Shown here in pieces: positions 45,918 through 58,115 of a stretch of DNA of 64,000 bases. Under the pieces are notes generated by a model. That model was not told the origin of the DNA, searched no databases, and was given only the letters and a program-made list of their open reading frames with translations. Location: the NCBI RefSeq assembly GCF_032062135.1, contig NC_092859.1, positions 89,144,542 to 89,208,541 of the forward strand, read 5' to 3'. Made by a program: the position numbers and the translations under genes. Every line of letters begins with the position of its first letter. The first letter of the stretch is position 1. This DNA comes from Pyxicephalus adspersus (Eukaryota; Chordata; Amphibia; Anura; Pyxicephalidae).

Positions 45918-47108
45918 ACAGAGCCTCGCCATGAACTCTGTACCTTACTGGGACTCAATATAGAATCTGCCAAGAAACTTTATTGCCATGGCATTGCAAA
46001 GCAGAAACAGCCCATGGTATCACATTTAGACAGCACTGAAAGGTCAGGCTAAAGGCCAGGCTATGAAGCAGAAGCCTCAGAAGGATGCTTTGGATGAGTC
46101 TGGAAGCAGAATGTCTTTAAGGGGTCTTTCTAAAACATGAGTTAGCTCTTATAGTAGAGGCAGAAAATGTGTTAGATCTAGAAGTGGCAGAAGGCTATGG
46201 AGGGGTCTTCTTAAATTATTAGGTTTCATAGCAGAATACCTTGGAGAGATCTAAGAATTTAGAGCTTTAGATCTTACATCTTATCTTTACTTTTTAGTGA
46301 GGTTAGGGTAAAGGAACTGGTGGAAAAATAGAGAGTTGTGGGTTTGAAGCAGAAAGAAGCACCAATATTTAGAGAACAAAATTATTTCAGAATGCAGATA
46401 TACTGTAGCAACAACAGTGACTACAGCAAAATGATCACTAGGTAGAGAACATTTTAGTAAACATATGATCTGCCATAAACAAAGACTCTGGCACTGACAA
46501 ACCAATTGGTTTCTGCTTTCTATCCTTGCAAACTGTGGATAGGCCTGGTTGCTGATTCAAAAACAAAAAAATGTGTAACTTTTCTGTCCATTGTGATAGG
46601 ACTGTTGCTTTCTGTTTGTCTGCGGTTAATGGAGGGGCAGCAATCATTATCAATTGGATCTTTACATCCATGGATGGGGACATGAAACATAGAGATTAGG
46701 ATCCCTCCCAAAGTGGAACTAAATCTGGGGAAGTTACATATCCATGTTCCATCTCAGGGCACCGCTATCTTCCCAGAAACAATCTCCAGCCATCTTTATT
46801 GGCCATGCCAAGATAAGGTAACTGCTGCACAGGTGTGGGAGTTTATTTATTACCAGCACATGCAAGGAAAGTCAGGACTATTGGGTTTCCCTGCCAACCA
46901 ATGCTGACCCTGTGCATGCACAGTTCATCATTTTTATTTTTACCATTGTTCCATCGTTCTCCTCCTCCCCTCTGCATAGAGCAGAACGGTTCATGAACTC
47001 GTTCATGTATCGTCTAATAATAGTCGTTAGAAAGGATAGTGAAAGATCCTTTCCAGCGACTAATATTGCACGTGTGTATGCGGCTTTACTTTACCCTCTC
47101 TACACAAT
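45918..47108. other. Intergenic, nothing identified
   Basis: No supportable gene. Open frames of up to 81 codons on both strands are chance. The sequence around 46,060-46,260 is purine-rich. Confidence 0.5.
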
Positions 47109-47302
47109 GGGCCTTAATTAAAGGTCTCCAAGACTGGAGAAGACTATCATAAGAGAGCCTAGGTGAACCAGTAAACCTGGAATAGATCTGGTCCAGGTTT
47201 GAAAACATTTGCCAACTAATAGCAAATGATTTTTAAGAAATTAAATCCAGGTTTGCTGGATCACCTAGGTTCTCCCATGGAAGGCTTTCATAAACCAGGC
47301 CC
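47109..47302. mobile_element. Palindromic CCTGATTTA MITE, copy 3
   Basis: Ends GGGCCTTAATTAAAGGTCTC and TTTCATAAACCAGGCCC. The arms share CCTAGGTGA and CAGTAAACCTGGAATAGATC with their complements. The interior has TTTGCCAACTAATAGCAAAT. Confidence 0.75.
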
Positions 47303-48878
47303 ACTGTGTTAAAAATGAGCACTCCTTTTTCTTCCTATGGGAAGCTAATAAGAAACATGAATGAAGATTCTAAATGAGGATTTTAAAAAAAAGATGTCAC
47401 AGGGATGCTTCTTTATTGGCCTAGTGTATATCTTTAATGGAGAAATAAAATAATTTATCACTAAAGTATGCCGGACATGTATTTTGTTAATTGTGTGTTG
47501 TTAATTAATGTAAGAGGAATTGTATAAATATGATAGAATGAAATTGCAATGGGTGTGTTCTAGCTTACACCAATATTGCAAACTAATGAAAGAAATGATA
47601 TCGGTAAAGGGGTAAAGCTTTAATAGCTGTCAAGATGCATCTAGCTAAGACAAGGAGTATTTAAAATATGCCTTTACTGTGACATCATTCTGCAGAGTTT
47701 ATTATATGCAGCAAACATCAGAAAGTCATATGTCGCATAATGTACCTTGTATTTTCCTGCACAACTCTAAGTACTGTTTAGAGATCATATAATTAAACAC
47801 CCACTTATATATTGAAGTGCTGAGCTACAGAACCACCTACGTTTTAAAGCATTTTGTTCTTTCAAAAACTGTAACTTTTTTCCTTTTTCAAGTCTTCTTA
47901 GCTTAAAACTTTTAAAATAACACTAATTATCCATGTGCGGCTGGATTTAATATGTATATACATACATTTCAGTTTAGGGATATGATTGTAAAGTGTCCTG
48001 CTGAGAAAATAATCTAGTACACAGAAACACTTTCCGGGTGTTGTCGCTTCCCATGAATTGCCCAGCATTCATTCTATTAGGACTGATTTGTGGACCAAAA
48101 GGAAAGATCTTAAAGGAGCTGAGATGACCAAGGATTTTTTGTAAAAACAATTTAACAAATGTTTTTCAAAAATTAGGCAAGCTTTCCCCAGGTCATAAAT
48201 CATTGTTAAACAATTGTAAAATTTCAATTAGGGCAATAAAAAGTGAAATAATTTGTATGTGAATATTGTTTGAAAGAAATCACTGCTTGCCAAGCACAAA
48301 GTAAATGTCCTAAACAATATGCCACATTTAGAGTTTGTTAATCTAAAATCTGTGTGAGGGGTTATTAAGTGAAATTTAGAGATTTCAGCCTAAATGGGTA
48401 TAAACTTTTGTACATTAATTATATGTGCTGTTGTTTGGTACTGTCAAGAGCTGCATTTGAGGCCTCATATTTAATAGGTTGAAACTGCTATTTTAGAAAA
48501 AAATCTAGTGGTAGGTGCTTTATAGATACATAAGAAACATATCAACATGGAGACACAGAGTAAAATTCACGGAGTGGGATGCACAATATGAAACCCACAA
48601 ATACAATAGATTTATTACTGTGTAGCATCAGCTAAGTATTTCTATTCTGCAGAAAGAAATAACCAGTCTGATGTGCACACGCACTTGTGAACTAGTATGA
48701 TGGTTTTGTTTGCTTGTTTGGGATTTGGGACAAACAATCCTTGAAAATTTAATTTTCTTCCCTGCAAAATTAACTCCTTCAGTGCACATGTATGTTCTTT
48801 AGTATATTATTGGGCATTTATTGAAATAATATTAAATTAAATTCTAATGTAAGAGCTTTCTTATCTAATGCTCATTTA
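47303..48878. other. Intergenic, AT-rich
   Basis: No gene or recognised repeat seen before the MITE at 48,879. Confidence 0.5.
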
Positions 48879-49452
48879 CCCTATTTTCCCGCGTATAAGG
48901 CGACTGGGTGTATAAGACGACCCCCAACTGATTGGTTAGAGTGGTCTGCCAATTAATTGGCCGACGACTCTAACCAATCAGTTGGGGGTCGTATTATACG
49001 CCCAGTATTGTACTGTTCCTTCTGCCTGTGAGATCTTGCTATTGTGCGAGAACTGAGAGGCAGAAGGCCTTAAGAATCCTTCTTAATGAATGGGCGTGTT
49101 CTAGTGGAGAGCCAATCCAGGCTCTCTACTGGAGAGCCAATCCAGGCTCTCTACTGGAGAGCCAATCCAGGCTCTCTACTGGAGAGCCAATCCAGGCTCT
49201 CTACTGGAGAGCCAATCCAGGCTCTCTACTGGAGAGCCAATCCAGGCTCTCTACTGGAGAGCCAATCCAGGCTCACGTCCTCCTGTGCAGGCTCGCCTTC
49301 TCCTGTGCAGCTTGCACAGGAGGACTCGTGGGGACTCGACCGCGCCGGACGTGAAGCAAGCTGCAGGTAAGTACCCGGCGTATAAGACGACCCCTGACTT
49401 TGGCACAGATTTTTTGGGGTTAAAAAGTCGTCTTATACGCCGGAAAATACGG
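48879..49452. mobile_element. TA-flanked MITE, GCGTATAAGACGAC type, copy 2 of the superfamily
   Basis: Left end CCCTATTTTCCCGCGTATAA, right end TTATACGCCGGAAAATACGG, TA on both sides (48,877-78, 49,453-54). GTATAAGACGACCCC recurs near both ends, and TTGGTTAGAGT / ACTCTAACCAA form a further inverted repeat near the left end. It contains the 25-bp minisatellite at 49,106-49,274. No transposase. Confidence 0.8.
49106..49274. repeat. 25-bp minisatellite of hairpin units (7 copies, last partial)
   Basis: Units start at 49,106, 49,131, 49,156, 49,181, 49,206, 49,231 and 49,256. Six are identical 25-mers; the last breaks off after about 19 nt. Each has GAGAGCC, AATCCA, GGCTCTC, i.e. a 7-bp stem with a 6-nt loop. 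Because 25 is not a multiple of three, an open frame through it cycles through all three frames. Confidence 0.95.
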
Positions 49453-49498
49453 TAGATATTTTCAACATATGTATTATCTTTACACAACATGGGTATTA

Positions 49499-49854
49499 CC
49501 GTATTTTTCGGACCATAAGACGCACTTTTTTTCCTCCTAAAGTGGGTGCGTCTTATGGTCCGAATGCAGAGGTACAGGGGCATATTTTTTTACTTACCTG
49601 TGTCCCCGCCGGTCCCCGGCTGCGCCGATCTCTGCCTGTTCTGTGATCCAGCGTGCGGCACTTGTGCCCGCCCACGAAGGTGGCGCCGATTGATTTGATG
49701 AATGCCGATCGGCGCCGCCTTCATGGGCGGGCACAAGTGCCGCACGCTGGATCTCAGGGGAAATCAAATCAATTTTTTTTTTTCTTGTTTTCCCTTGTGC
49801 GGAAAACCTGGTGCGTCTTATAGTCCGGAGCGTCTTATGGTCCGAAAAATACGG
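49499..49854. mobile_element. TA-flanked MITE, ACCATAAGACGCAC type, copy 3 of the superfamily
   Basis: Left end CCGTATTTTTCGGACCATAA, right end TTATGGTCCGAAAAATACGG, TA on both sides. GCGTCTTATAGTCCGG and GCGTCTTATGGTCCG are in tandem at the right end. A 46-bp-arm hairpin fills the centre. It is only 46 bp from the previous element. Confidence 0.85.
49645..49753. repeat. 46-bp-arm hairpin inside MITE
   Basis: 49,645-49,690 (starting GATCCAGCGTGCGGCACTTG) pairs with 49,708-49,753 with two mismatches, leaving a 17-nt loop. It is GC-rich in contrast to the surrounding DNA. Confidence 0.9.
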
Positions 49855-49856
49855 TA

Positions 49857-51849
49857 AATGGGATGATAGGTTTTAGCATTTATATTTAATTCCGCATTGT
49901 GATTTAATGCTCTGAAGGTTGTAATATATCACATACTGTCATTTACCATTTTTGTGTAACCTAAAAGAAATTTCTAGATTAGCCTGATCCCATGCCTGCC
50001 CATTTTGAAATGACTCATAAGCTCCCTGGCATTGCTTTTATCTGTTGTTTACTGGTGCACAAGATGGTGACCGATGTGTGGTTTTAATTGAGTACATGTC
50101 ACAACATTATCTTGCACTGTTCCAGTTTACAGTCTGTTCATAGAGCCACAACCTTATTATATCCAAGTACTAGGATGAGTTCTTGTGACTACAGTCACTG
50201 TTATTATTAGTATTCCCCTTGCTGACCTCTGCCTGTTATTGACTATTGATCCGTAGCAGCCGCCTTTTCTGCTCTTTCTGACCTTGTCTTTGCCTTTTTC
50301 ATCATGACTTGTTTACTGAGTGGGCTTGACATAGCCTTTGCTTTTTGCTATTTCTTGTGTCTTATGAATACCTATGAAATAGTAACTCTATAACAGACTG
50401 TAATACCTAGAAAAGATGGCCTTGTTTCCAAACAACATGTGTTCTCCTTGGCCCCACAGACCCCTTTTTAAGCTTTCATTTTCCAGCTGTCTTGTTCTTT
50501 CTGTAAGACAATATAGAACAATTTTTGCTTCAAGTGGACCTATTATTATAAATCATACTTTTTATGAAACATTGGGGTACTTTCATCATTTGGAAATCAC
50601 ATTTTTATTTTGAGTAAATAATAATTTGTGTGCTGATCGCAGCCTAGGTAGTGAATCACTTGGTCCCTGAATCCCGAATTTCACTGTGCAGAGATATTAC
50701 AAGTTATAAATAAAAACAAGGTTTAAATACATTAAAACATGCACATGCACATACATACATACATACACTGATATGATTTATTTTTTTACATTAATCTCTT
50801 TCACATGCTTACCTGAAAACATCATTACAGAGTCAGTGGATAGTGCTGGTGGTAAATTAAGGGCAAAGTACATCCCCATTTAAAACATGAGGGGAACCTC
50901 ACAAAGGAAAATGTCAAATAACAAGGTAGGATTGGCCAGGTAGACACTTTGATCTCTCTCACACAGATATGGCTTAATACTTTTTGATTTCCTAGGCCAG
51001 ATACCTTGTGCCGCCCCCAAACCCCTAAAAAAAAAGCTTTGAAAGACTGCCCTTTTCACAGCACACCCACACTGCATATGCACTGGTTCACCTAAATAAG
51101 AAAACAGTGGCAAACAGTGTATGCTACCCATTATTTTTATACATAAATAACAAATAACATCTCAATAACTAAAACCAAATGACCATATTTTTAAAAAACC
51201 ACACACTATGTATGGGTAAAGCAAAAAACATATCTGCAGAAAAACAGTCAATAACTTATTGACACAGCCAAAAACACAGACCCTGTTCTGTTTACATAAT
51301 CCCATCTTTGGTGTCAGGGGTATGCAGGTGTTAAACCTTCAAATTGCAATTCACACCTTTGTGTGTAGGTGAAACACAGTTGGTATGAAAGAACAGGATG
51401 GTTCAACAAATGTCATGTTTCTGTACAATCCAGGTCACATTCTATAGTGATTGGTTTCGGGGGTTTCTGCTGTGTGGATATAAATGCTGAGGTATTTTTT
51501 TATACTCGAAGAACTGATAAAATGGCCTGGAAAGCTTCAATATTACAATTTCAGTATGTTTCAGTAAAGAAGCAGATTTGATAAAAGTACAGTAAAACGT
51601 AACTTACTACTTCTGGATATATAAAGACCTGGATAATTTAGAACCTTTACAGACAAGCAGGGGCACAGTCAGTACCATACTGACACAAAAATAAACTTAC
51701 CGTCAGAGATACAGTCAGTACTGCACTGACAGAGCCAGAAACAAGTTTAAAGAGACCTAATCATTTCTGTAGGGACAGAACCAAAAACCACAAAGACACA
51801 ATACCTGTTCTGTGGGTTCTGAAACATGTGTGCAATGACACAGCAAGCC
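49857..51849. other. Intergenic
   Basis: No gene. A possible interspersed-repeat fragment at about 50,215-50,300 (CTTGCTGACCTCTGCC) is similar to 37,685-37,760. ACATACATACATACATACAC microsatellite at about 50,750-50,767. Confidence 0.5.
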
Positions 51850-52016
51850 TTAGTTTTTTAAGCTCTCCAACACAGGAGAAGATAGAATATCATAGGTAAA
51901 CCTGAGTGATTTAGCAAACCTGATATGGAATATCTCAAACTCTTTTTCTATTAGTTGATAAGTAATTTCAATCCTGGACTAGTCTAGAGTCTTGGAGAGC
52001 TTTATTAAATCAGGTG
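51850..52016. mobile_element. Palindromic CCTGATTTA MITE, copy 4
   Basis: It runs from TTTTTTAAGCTCTCCAACAC to CTTGGAGAGCTTTATTAAAT and CAGGTGC. It contains TTTCAATCCTGGACTAG. The left terminus is degraded. Confidence 0.7.
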
Positions 52017-55000
52017 CAATCTGTAATGCACTGGCAGAGGTCAAAAACATGTTCCCAAAGATACAAGCAGTACAATAATGCAACATGTTCACAGTGACAC
52101 AATCAGCGCTATCACAACATTATTTGTGTAGGTAAATTCCTCCTCCATATGTCTAACTTTGTATATTAATGTTCATTACCATGTCTAAGAAAACCTTCCA
52201 CCCACTCACCATTATTACTTAGGTCATAATTATGTTCTTTAGTGAATAAAAATGCAGGCATCAGAAAGATAAATGTAAATGTCAAAGGGTATGAAAAAGC
52301 AAAATATAACAAGGATGACGATAAAAGAAAGACTTGTTAGGAGGGTGTAGGTGTAATAAAGGTCAGTTGTAAGGGACACAGCTTTCTAAGGAGTATGAAA
52401 AAGGTTAGTCAGAAAGAACCCAAGTAAAATGTATTACATAAACATAACTTTGATAGCTGCTATCACGCTGATGCAGTCTACAGTCTGTAATGTAAATATA
52501 ATTTGAATTTTAAAATATCAAAATAGCTACTTGCCAGGTGTTCAAGGTTATTACCACCACCTGTACACAGCTGTGCACATATTTAAATTTCTTAGGTTTA
52601 CTAAAGCTGCATACCATTTTCGAAATATTAAGTTTTACAAAACTGCCTTTGATTAACGTAAAATTCAGGCACCACTAAATCTACACAAAGAAGTAAATTT
52701 ATAAAGAAATTTCATATAGCGTTTTTTAAATTATTCTGTGCAAACTGAGTTGGGCATTTGGACTATTTATTTCCTAAAGAAGCTGGGAAAGAGGATGTTG
52801 AATAATTACAGTTTCTACAAGTATTGAGAAGCAGTATGATTAGTTTTGGTTTTCCCTGGCAGGTCTTACACTGTTACAATTCAAGCTCACTGTGGATCAG
52901 TGTATTTTTTCATTCTTCTACATCCCATTGCTGCTGATGTCCTACTGTTTCTTTTCAGGCATTTATATCCATATGCATACACTGTTGGCTGTATGGCATT
53001 TTGTAGGTCAGGTTACATAAGGGTGACTAAAGAAAGACATCCCTAGATGACATGCGTTGGAATAGTCTCCAACAGAGGTCCATGGTAGAGAATAACAATA
53101 CAGGAGCAAGACTGGGACATGGTGACAGAATGGTGTCAATGAGCACAGAATGACTCTGAAAGAGAACCATCGTGGGAGAATATCAATTATTGAAATATCA
53201 ATATTAAAATTCTGATATTTGCTCATTTTAAAGATTATATGTTATTTTACATAAATTATAAATGCTCTGTTTTGTCAGTTGTAAAATGCTCACAACACCA
53301 GTTGTATGTTGTACCTTAGGCCAGGACCCAAAGGCTATTGGTTCAACTTCCTGACCTAATGCTTTGATCATAGTTACTTCAAATTACAGGAGGTATTGTC
53401 TCTGAAACACAGAGTACGCTTTTCAATAACTTTTGTTTCCGCTAACTGAATAATAGCTATCAAATAAAATACAACTACTGAACAAGTCTTTGCAACAACA
53501 ACAAATACACTTCCCCGAGACAAATTTATTTCTGGTTAATGATGCTAGCAGCAGAAAATGGATATGTCAGAGAAGATAAATTAACTTGGATCTGGATCAT
53601 GTGACTTTCTTTCTAAAAAATATTGCCTTCTCTTTCTCCTAATTCCACTAAAATCCAAAATAAACATTGATAAATTACTTTAAATAATCACAATGCTACT
53701 TCTCATCAGTTCCATGTAGTACAAATGGCATCTTGTTAAATTGAAACTTGGGAAACATAACAATACAATATGTTGTACAGTATTTTAAAATGGGCAAATT
53801 TGACAGCTTTGCGCCAAATTAATCCAAATTGCATAATTTAATTTTGTAAACTTCCATTTTTCTGCCATTTGAAATTTGTATTACAGTGCCTTCCGTTATA
53901 ACTGCTTTCTTATGCTTGTTTATTCCGTAAGGTATTCACTTTTAGGAATATAATGAATTCTTTTGAGATAATAATATGTTGGTGATCAGCTATGAGTTGT
54001 TCTTCATGTGAGCTTATATTTAAAAAAAAAAAAAAAAAAATTGACATAGAGGTAAAATTAAAAAAGCAACAGGCAGGTAACTGAAATGCATATATTTTAA
54101 AAGTTTACCAATCAAAGAAATTGCAAATCTTTTCAAACAAAGATAAAGAGAAAGATAAGTTTAGCAGTACCACTTGGTTTGCAAAGTGTGACTGGACAAT
54201 GGAGCAGCACTACTTACTCTCCATATACTCTCTCCTCCTTTAATCAAAATGCCTGATTATTAGTGTTAGCCATAGACAGGCAGAACAATATACTGTGATG
54301 TTATGACATGAAAGCGAGTGTGGATGTGTTTTAAAACAAAATGTATATTTTCTTCAATGGAAGTGGTATAGGATATGAATATTCAAGTTACTTAGGTGAT
54401 AGTGTAATTCAGTCCTTTGACAAAGTTCAATGATTCAGCCAAATGTTTGTATCATCTCTGCTGTTTTAAAAATGCATCTTTTGTTTTTCAAATTCACACA
54501 CATATACACACCCTTAGACCAATTCAAATGTGTTGATAACTCAAAAATTAGATTAATTTGCTGTAACCAAAAATTAGCTTTTAACAATCACATTGAAAAA
54601 TTCACATATAACAGTCAAATAATACAGAAAAGTATGGTCATTTACGAATAAATAAGGTACAATTAAGAGATTTTGACCAAGGACAGTGTTACTTGTGTTA
54701 ACAGATTTTTAAGGATCACAATAATAAACCCAATCAGACACAAATCTGATGGCCTTTTTATTTAGAAAGGTGTGGGAATTTTCACTTGTGTAGCACTTTC
54801 ATCCTTAAGAGAGGCTAAACTTTTGCAGGTTTTCTCCCCAAATGGGTCAATAAACACACACAGGCTCAGTCCAAAGGTGTAGTCTAGTTGTTTTATTAAA
54901 TACAATCAGCAAGGAAGAGGGGCAGGGGTACAGAATGTACAGACAGGCAGGTCATGATCTAGAGGGCACTGGGATAAAAAAGTTTCTTTTACCTCTTTTA

Positions 55001-56379
55001 TTAAGCTAAGAGGTATATAGGCTCCTAAAGCTGGTCTGCCCTTGCAGTCAATAAATCTCAAGGACACTCTATCTAGAGTTGGTAACCCATTCTATGACAA
55101 ACCTGAAATCTCTAGCACTTGCAGGCTCCAGTCCTTTATTATATTTACATGTGGCCTTCCCTTTCCTAACAGGCTCCTTGCTGGACCTCAAAGGTATCCC
55201 AACCAAGCTTACCTGCATTTCTCCTTGGCAGCCTAAGATCTGGACCCCAAATGAACCTGGCCATGGAGCCACTGGGACTCCTTTGGGTACATTGGGTGCT
55301 AACTCTAGTGACTGGGCGCAGGAATAAAATATTTCTCTCATGATTGATCCCTTTTTTTTTGCTATGTGAACCTTTCATAATTACAGAAGGGGGTGACCAA
55401 CCACTAGGCTGTTAGAATTAAGATTTTAGACCTAACTTGACACTGAATATACATAGAAGCTTTTCTAGTTTCTGGTTTCTAGAATTGGTGTACCCCATCC
55501 TCCTAAAGAGGCACCACACTTTGTATTTGTTGTTCCAGGTTTAACAACTAAGTTTGGATTACATTATAAACAAATGCACAATTTAAATGTATTCAGGATA
55601 GGTTTTAATCTGTTGCAATTCTACTTTACAGCTACAAAGGGAGGGTTTTATGAAAAAAAGACAAGACCGCATTTTCTTATAAACAAAGACCCAATTACGG
55701 AGCATTCAGTGTCAAGTTTTATTCTGCTGCAATGCTGTACAGAGAGATTTTAACAAATGTTTTTGCAACCTTTTAGTAAACCTTTTAGTTTAATAATTTA
55801 TCTTGCTGCCCCTTCCTGTTGATGAAATTGATAAATGCTTCCCTGTAATGTATATTAACACATAATAATTTTTGTTGGTTTGCCCATAAAAACATATGGC
55901 ACTAATGTGGATTGTGTTTGCATACTATACGACATACCTGGTGCATTTATTAGAACATGTGCTGCTGAAATTGTTTCCAACCATCATTGTGTTGTCTACT
56001 TTAGGAGGCTTAATTAGTTTTGTTATGAACAAAACAAAAGTCTTTATTTTCTTTGAATGTAAGACAGGTGGTTAATCTATGTTTCTGCAGAATTGTCTTG
56101 TCACATGCGTAGTCTTTGTTTTTCTTCTGACTCATCTGCAGCATTGTTTAACACCTGGTGGTTTAAATTCCAGCTTCAAAATATGCCCTCTGTTATTGTT
56201 AGTTGTTCTGCATCCGTGTGTTCTTTTTTTAATGAACTAATTCGTTCTGAAACTCTTATTCTCTAGTTATGTATAATTAACATTTACCCTGTTACATTCA
56301 TTTTAGCCTGTTTTATAAAGAAAACCCTTTCCCACAAATAGTTCTTAAATAAATGTTGTAAATTATTGATATATTGTGT
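52017..56379. other. Intergenic
   Basis: No gene. An A-run of 18 at about 54,023-54,040. A block at about 54,835-55,340 of more balanced composition with frames on both strands may be a repeat but matches nothing I recognise. Confidence 0.45.
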
Positions 56380-57395
56380 ATGTGTGTGAAGGGGACTGCC
56401 TTTTTCTATCTGCTTGCTGAGTTGTAACTTTGTAAATTGCAAATAAAGTTGTTGGAAGTGTTTCCTGGCCCTGATAGTGGCCTAAGAAACCCCATCAGAG
56501 ATCATTTAGAAAATGCAGGAGGTACAGGGACAGAGATGAGAACCGTGCTCAGCCAGGGTAGGTGCCTGCATCCCCTCCCAGAACACACTGACTGCTGTGT
56601 CTGTGTTTAGTGCGGTATTATATCATTACCCTCTGTATTAATGGGGTATATGTGATATCTGTTATCAGTGATCACCTTGGGAAACCCCTACTGTCAGTGT
56701 ATCAGCTACATACACAAATATATCTTTGCTGATCTGCACCCTCTGTCTAGTTACATCTAGCATAGGTTAGGCATCCGATGCATTGGCAAATTAGTGTGAT
56801 TGCTAGGGTCTAAGTGGTAAAGCAGATAGATTGTTTCTGAACTCCAGAGACTTTGCCTGCATCCCTGCAATCCAGGATCACAGCATACACAGCCCAATTG
56901 CCTGTTGGAGGATCTCCTTGCTGCTGTTTTCAGGATCATCTCATCAGGACATCTTTGCTGCAGTCAATTCCAGAGGCCTCTGCAACTCATCCTGACACTG
57001 ATCACAACTGGAAGTATTTGTGGATATAGACTGTATATATACCCGGGTATATCTGTGTACAGTTCCCCTCAGGACTCTGCTATGTGCTTGATATGTGTAC
57101 TCATTGATGTTTATTAGTTGTAAGTATTGTTATTACTGTTTTGAGATATAAAGCTTACAAATACTCCAACCTGTGTGTTCATTTAGATGCAATGGTAATG
57201 GTGTTTTATATTACTGTTATTATTTCTGGTTAGTGTCCCAGGAAGGGAGCCCCCTCTGCTAACAGAGACCCTGTCCTGGGTGGAGGCACTGCCAACTTTA
57301 TTAGTATCCTCACACTTCCACATAGCGAAGTCCCAGGATCCTCTCTCTTATCTACAGGTTAGCGCCATGGTTTGTGAGAGCCCATAACAGAGCTA
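56380..57395. other. Unclassified ~1-kb block of higher GC
   Basis: It is distinct in composition from its neighbours. It contains AATAAAG (56,442), two GGCACTGCC/CCAGG-type words near 57,240-57,290, and ends near GGTTAGCGCCATGGTTTGTG. It could be a degenerate LTR or another retroelement piece; no internal direct repeat or coding domain supports that. Confidence 0.25.
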
Positions 57396-57957
57396 CATGT
57401 ATATATATTTATTTAAATAAGATACATTTTATGTATTATTTACAATATAGATAATGGAAAACTATTAAATTTATTAATCAAATTTATTAATTAATTTATT
57501 AATTTAAAAACCCCTTCTGCTTTTCATGTTCCTGCCTACAGAGGTGAGACAATTACTCACCTACTTTCTGTGAACTACCTCCTGCCTCTTAATTATATAT
57601 ACATATATTTTTTTTTCATGAAATGACAATCAGAATTAGAATTTCACAGCCAATGTAAGCTGTGATGGTCATTACACGTAGGCTAGATAGCTTTCTAATA
57701 GTGATTTACACATCTCCAAAAATGTACAGTTTTATGAAACATTAGTACAGTGAATGATCCAGTAAATTAATATGACCACCATTGAGCTAGGTTTTGTGCT
57801 GTAACCAGTCTCAGAACTGTAATATAGCTAAAATAAAATGTAATTTACTTTCTGTTTGTTTTCAACTACTTTTATGTTTTTTATTTATTTTTTCTTGGAC
57901 TTCATTTATTGATTTTTGTATGGTACATATGTTTTCATATGTTTTAGAGCATTTTTA
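57396..57957. other. Intergenic, AT-rich
   Basis: TTTATTAATTAATTTATTAA-type low complexity at about 57,466-57,504. Nothing else. Confidence 0.5.
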
Positions 57958-57959
57958 TT

Positions 57960-58115
57960 ATTAGTAGTATTAATAAACAAGACTTATAAAGCCCCAATAT
58001 TTTTTACGCAGCACTGTACATTAAATAGGGGTTGCATATGACAGACAGATAAAGGCAGTGATACAGGAGGAGGAGATTAAGGTTACCTGAAGAGTTTACA
58101 ATCCAAGATAGTTTT
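57960..58115. repeat. Interspersed repeat with GCAGCACTGTACA word
   Basis: CTTATAAAGCCCCAATATTT, ACGCAGCACTGTACATTAAA, TAGGGGTTGCATATGACAGA and GAGTTTACAATCC occur in that order. I associate this word series with an abundant repeat of amphibian genomes. Family not assigned. Confidence 0.5.

Noticed and set aside
49106..49274. Regular short repeats suggesting a CRISPR-like array
   Set aside because: The units abut directly without spacers, lie inside a MITE, and the genome is eukaryotic.
49028..49354. 108-codon frame with a repeating ESQSRLSTGEPIQALYWRAN-type peptide
   Set aside because: It is produced by the 25-bp minisatellite being stop-free in all frames; three overlapping frames read the same peptide set.
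56380..57395. Solo LTR call
   Set aside because: No target duplication, no convincing TG/CA ends and no second copy in the window; kept only as an unclassified block.
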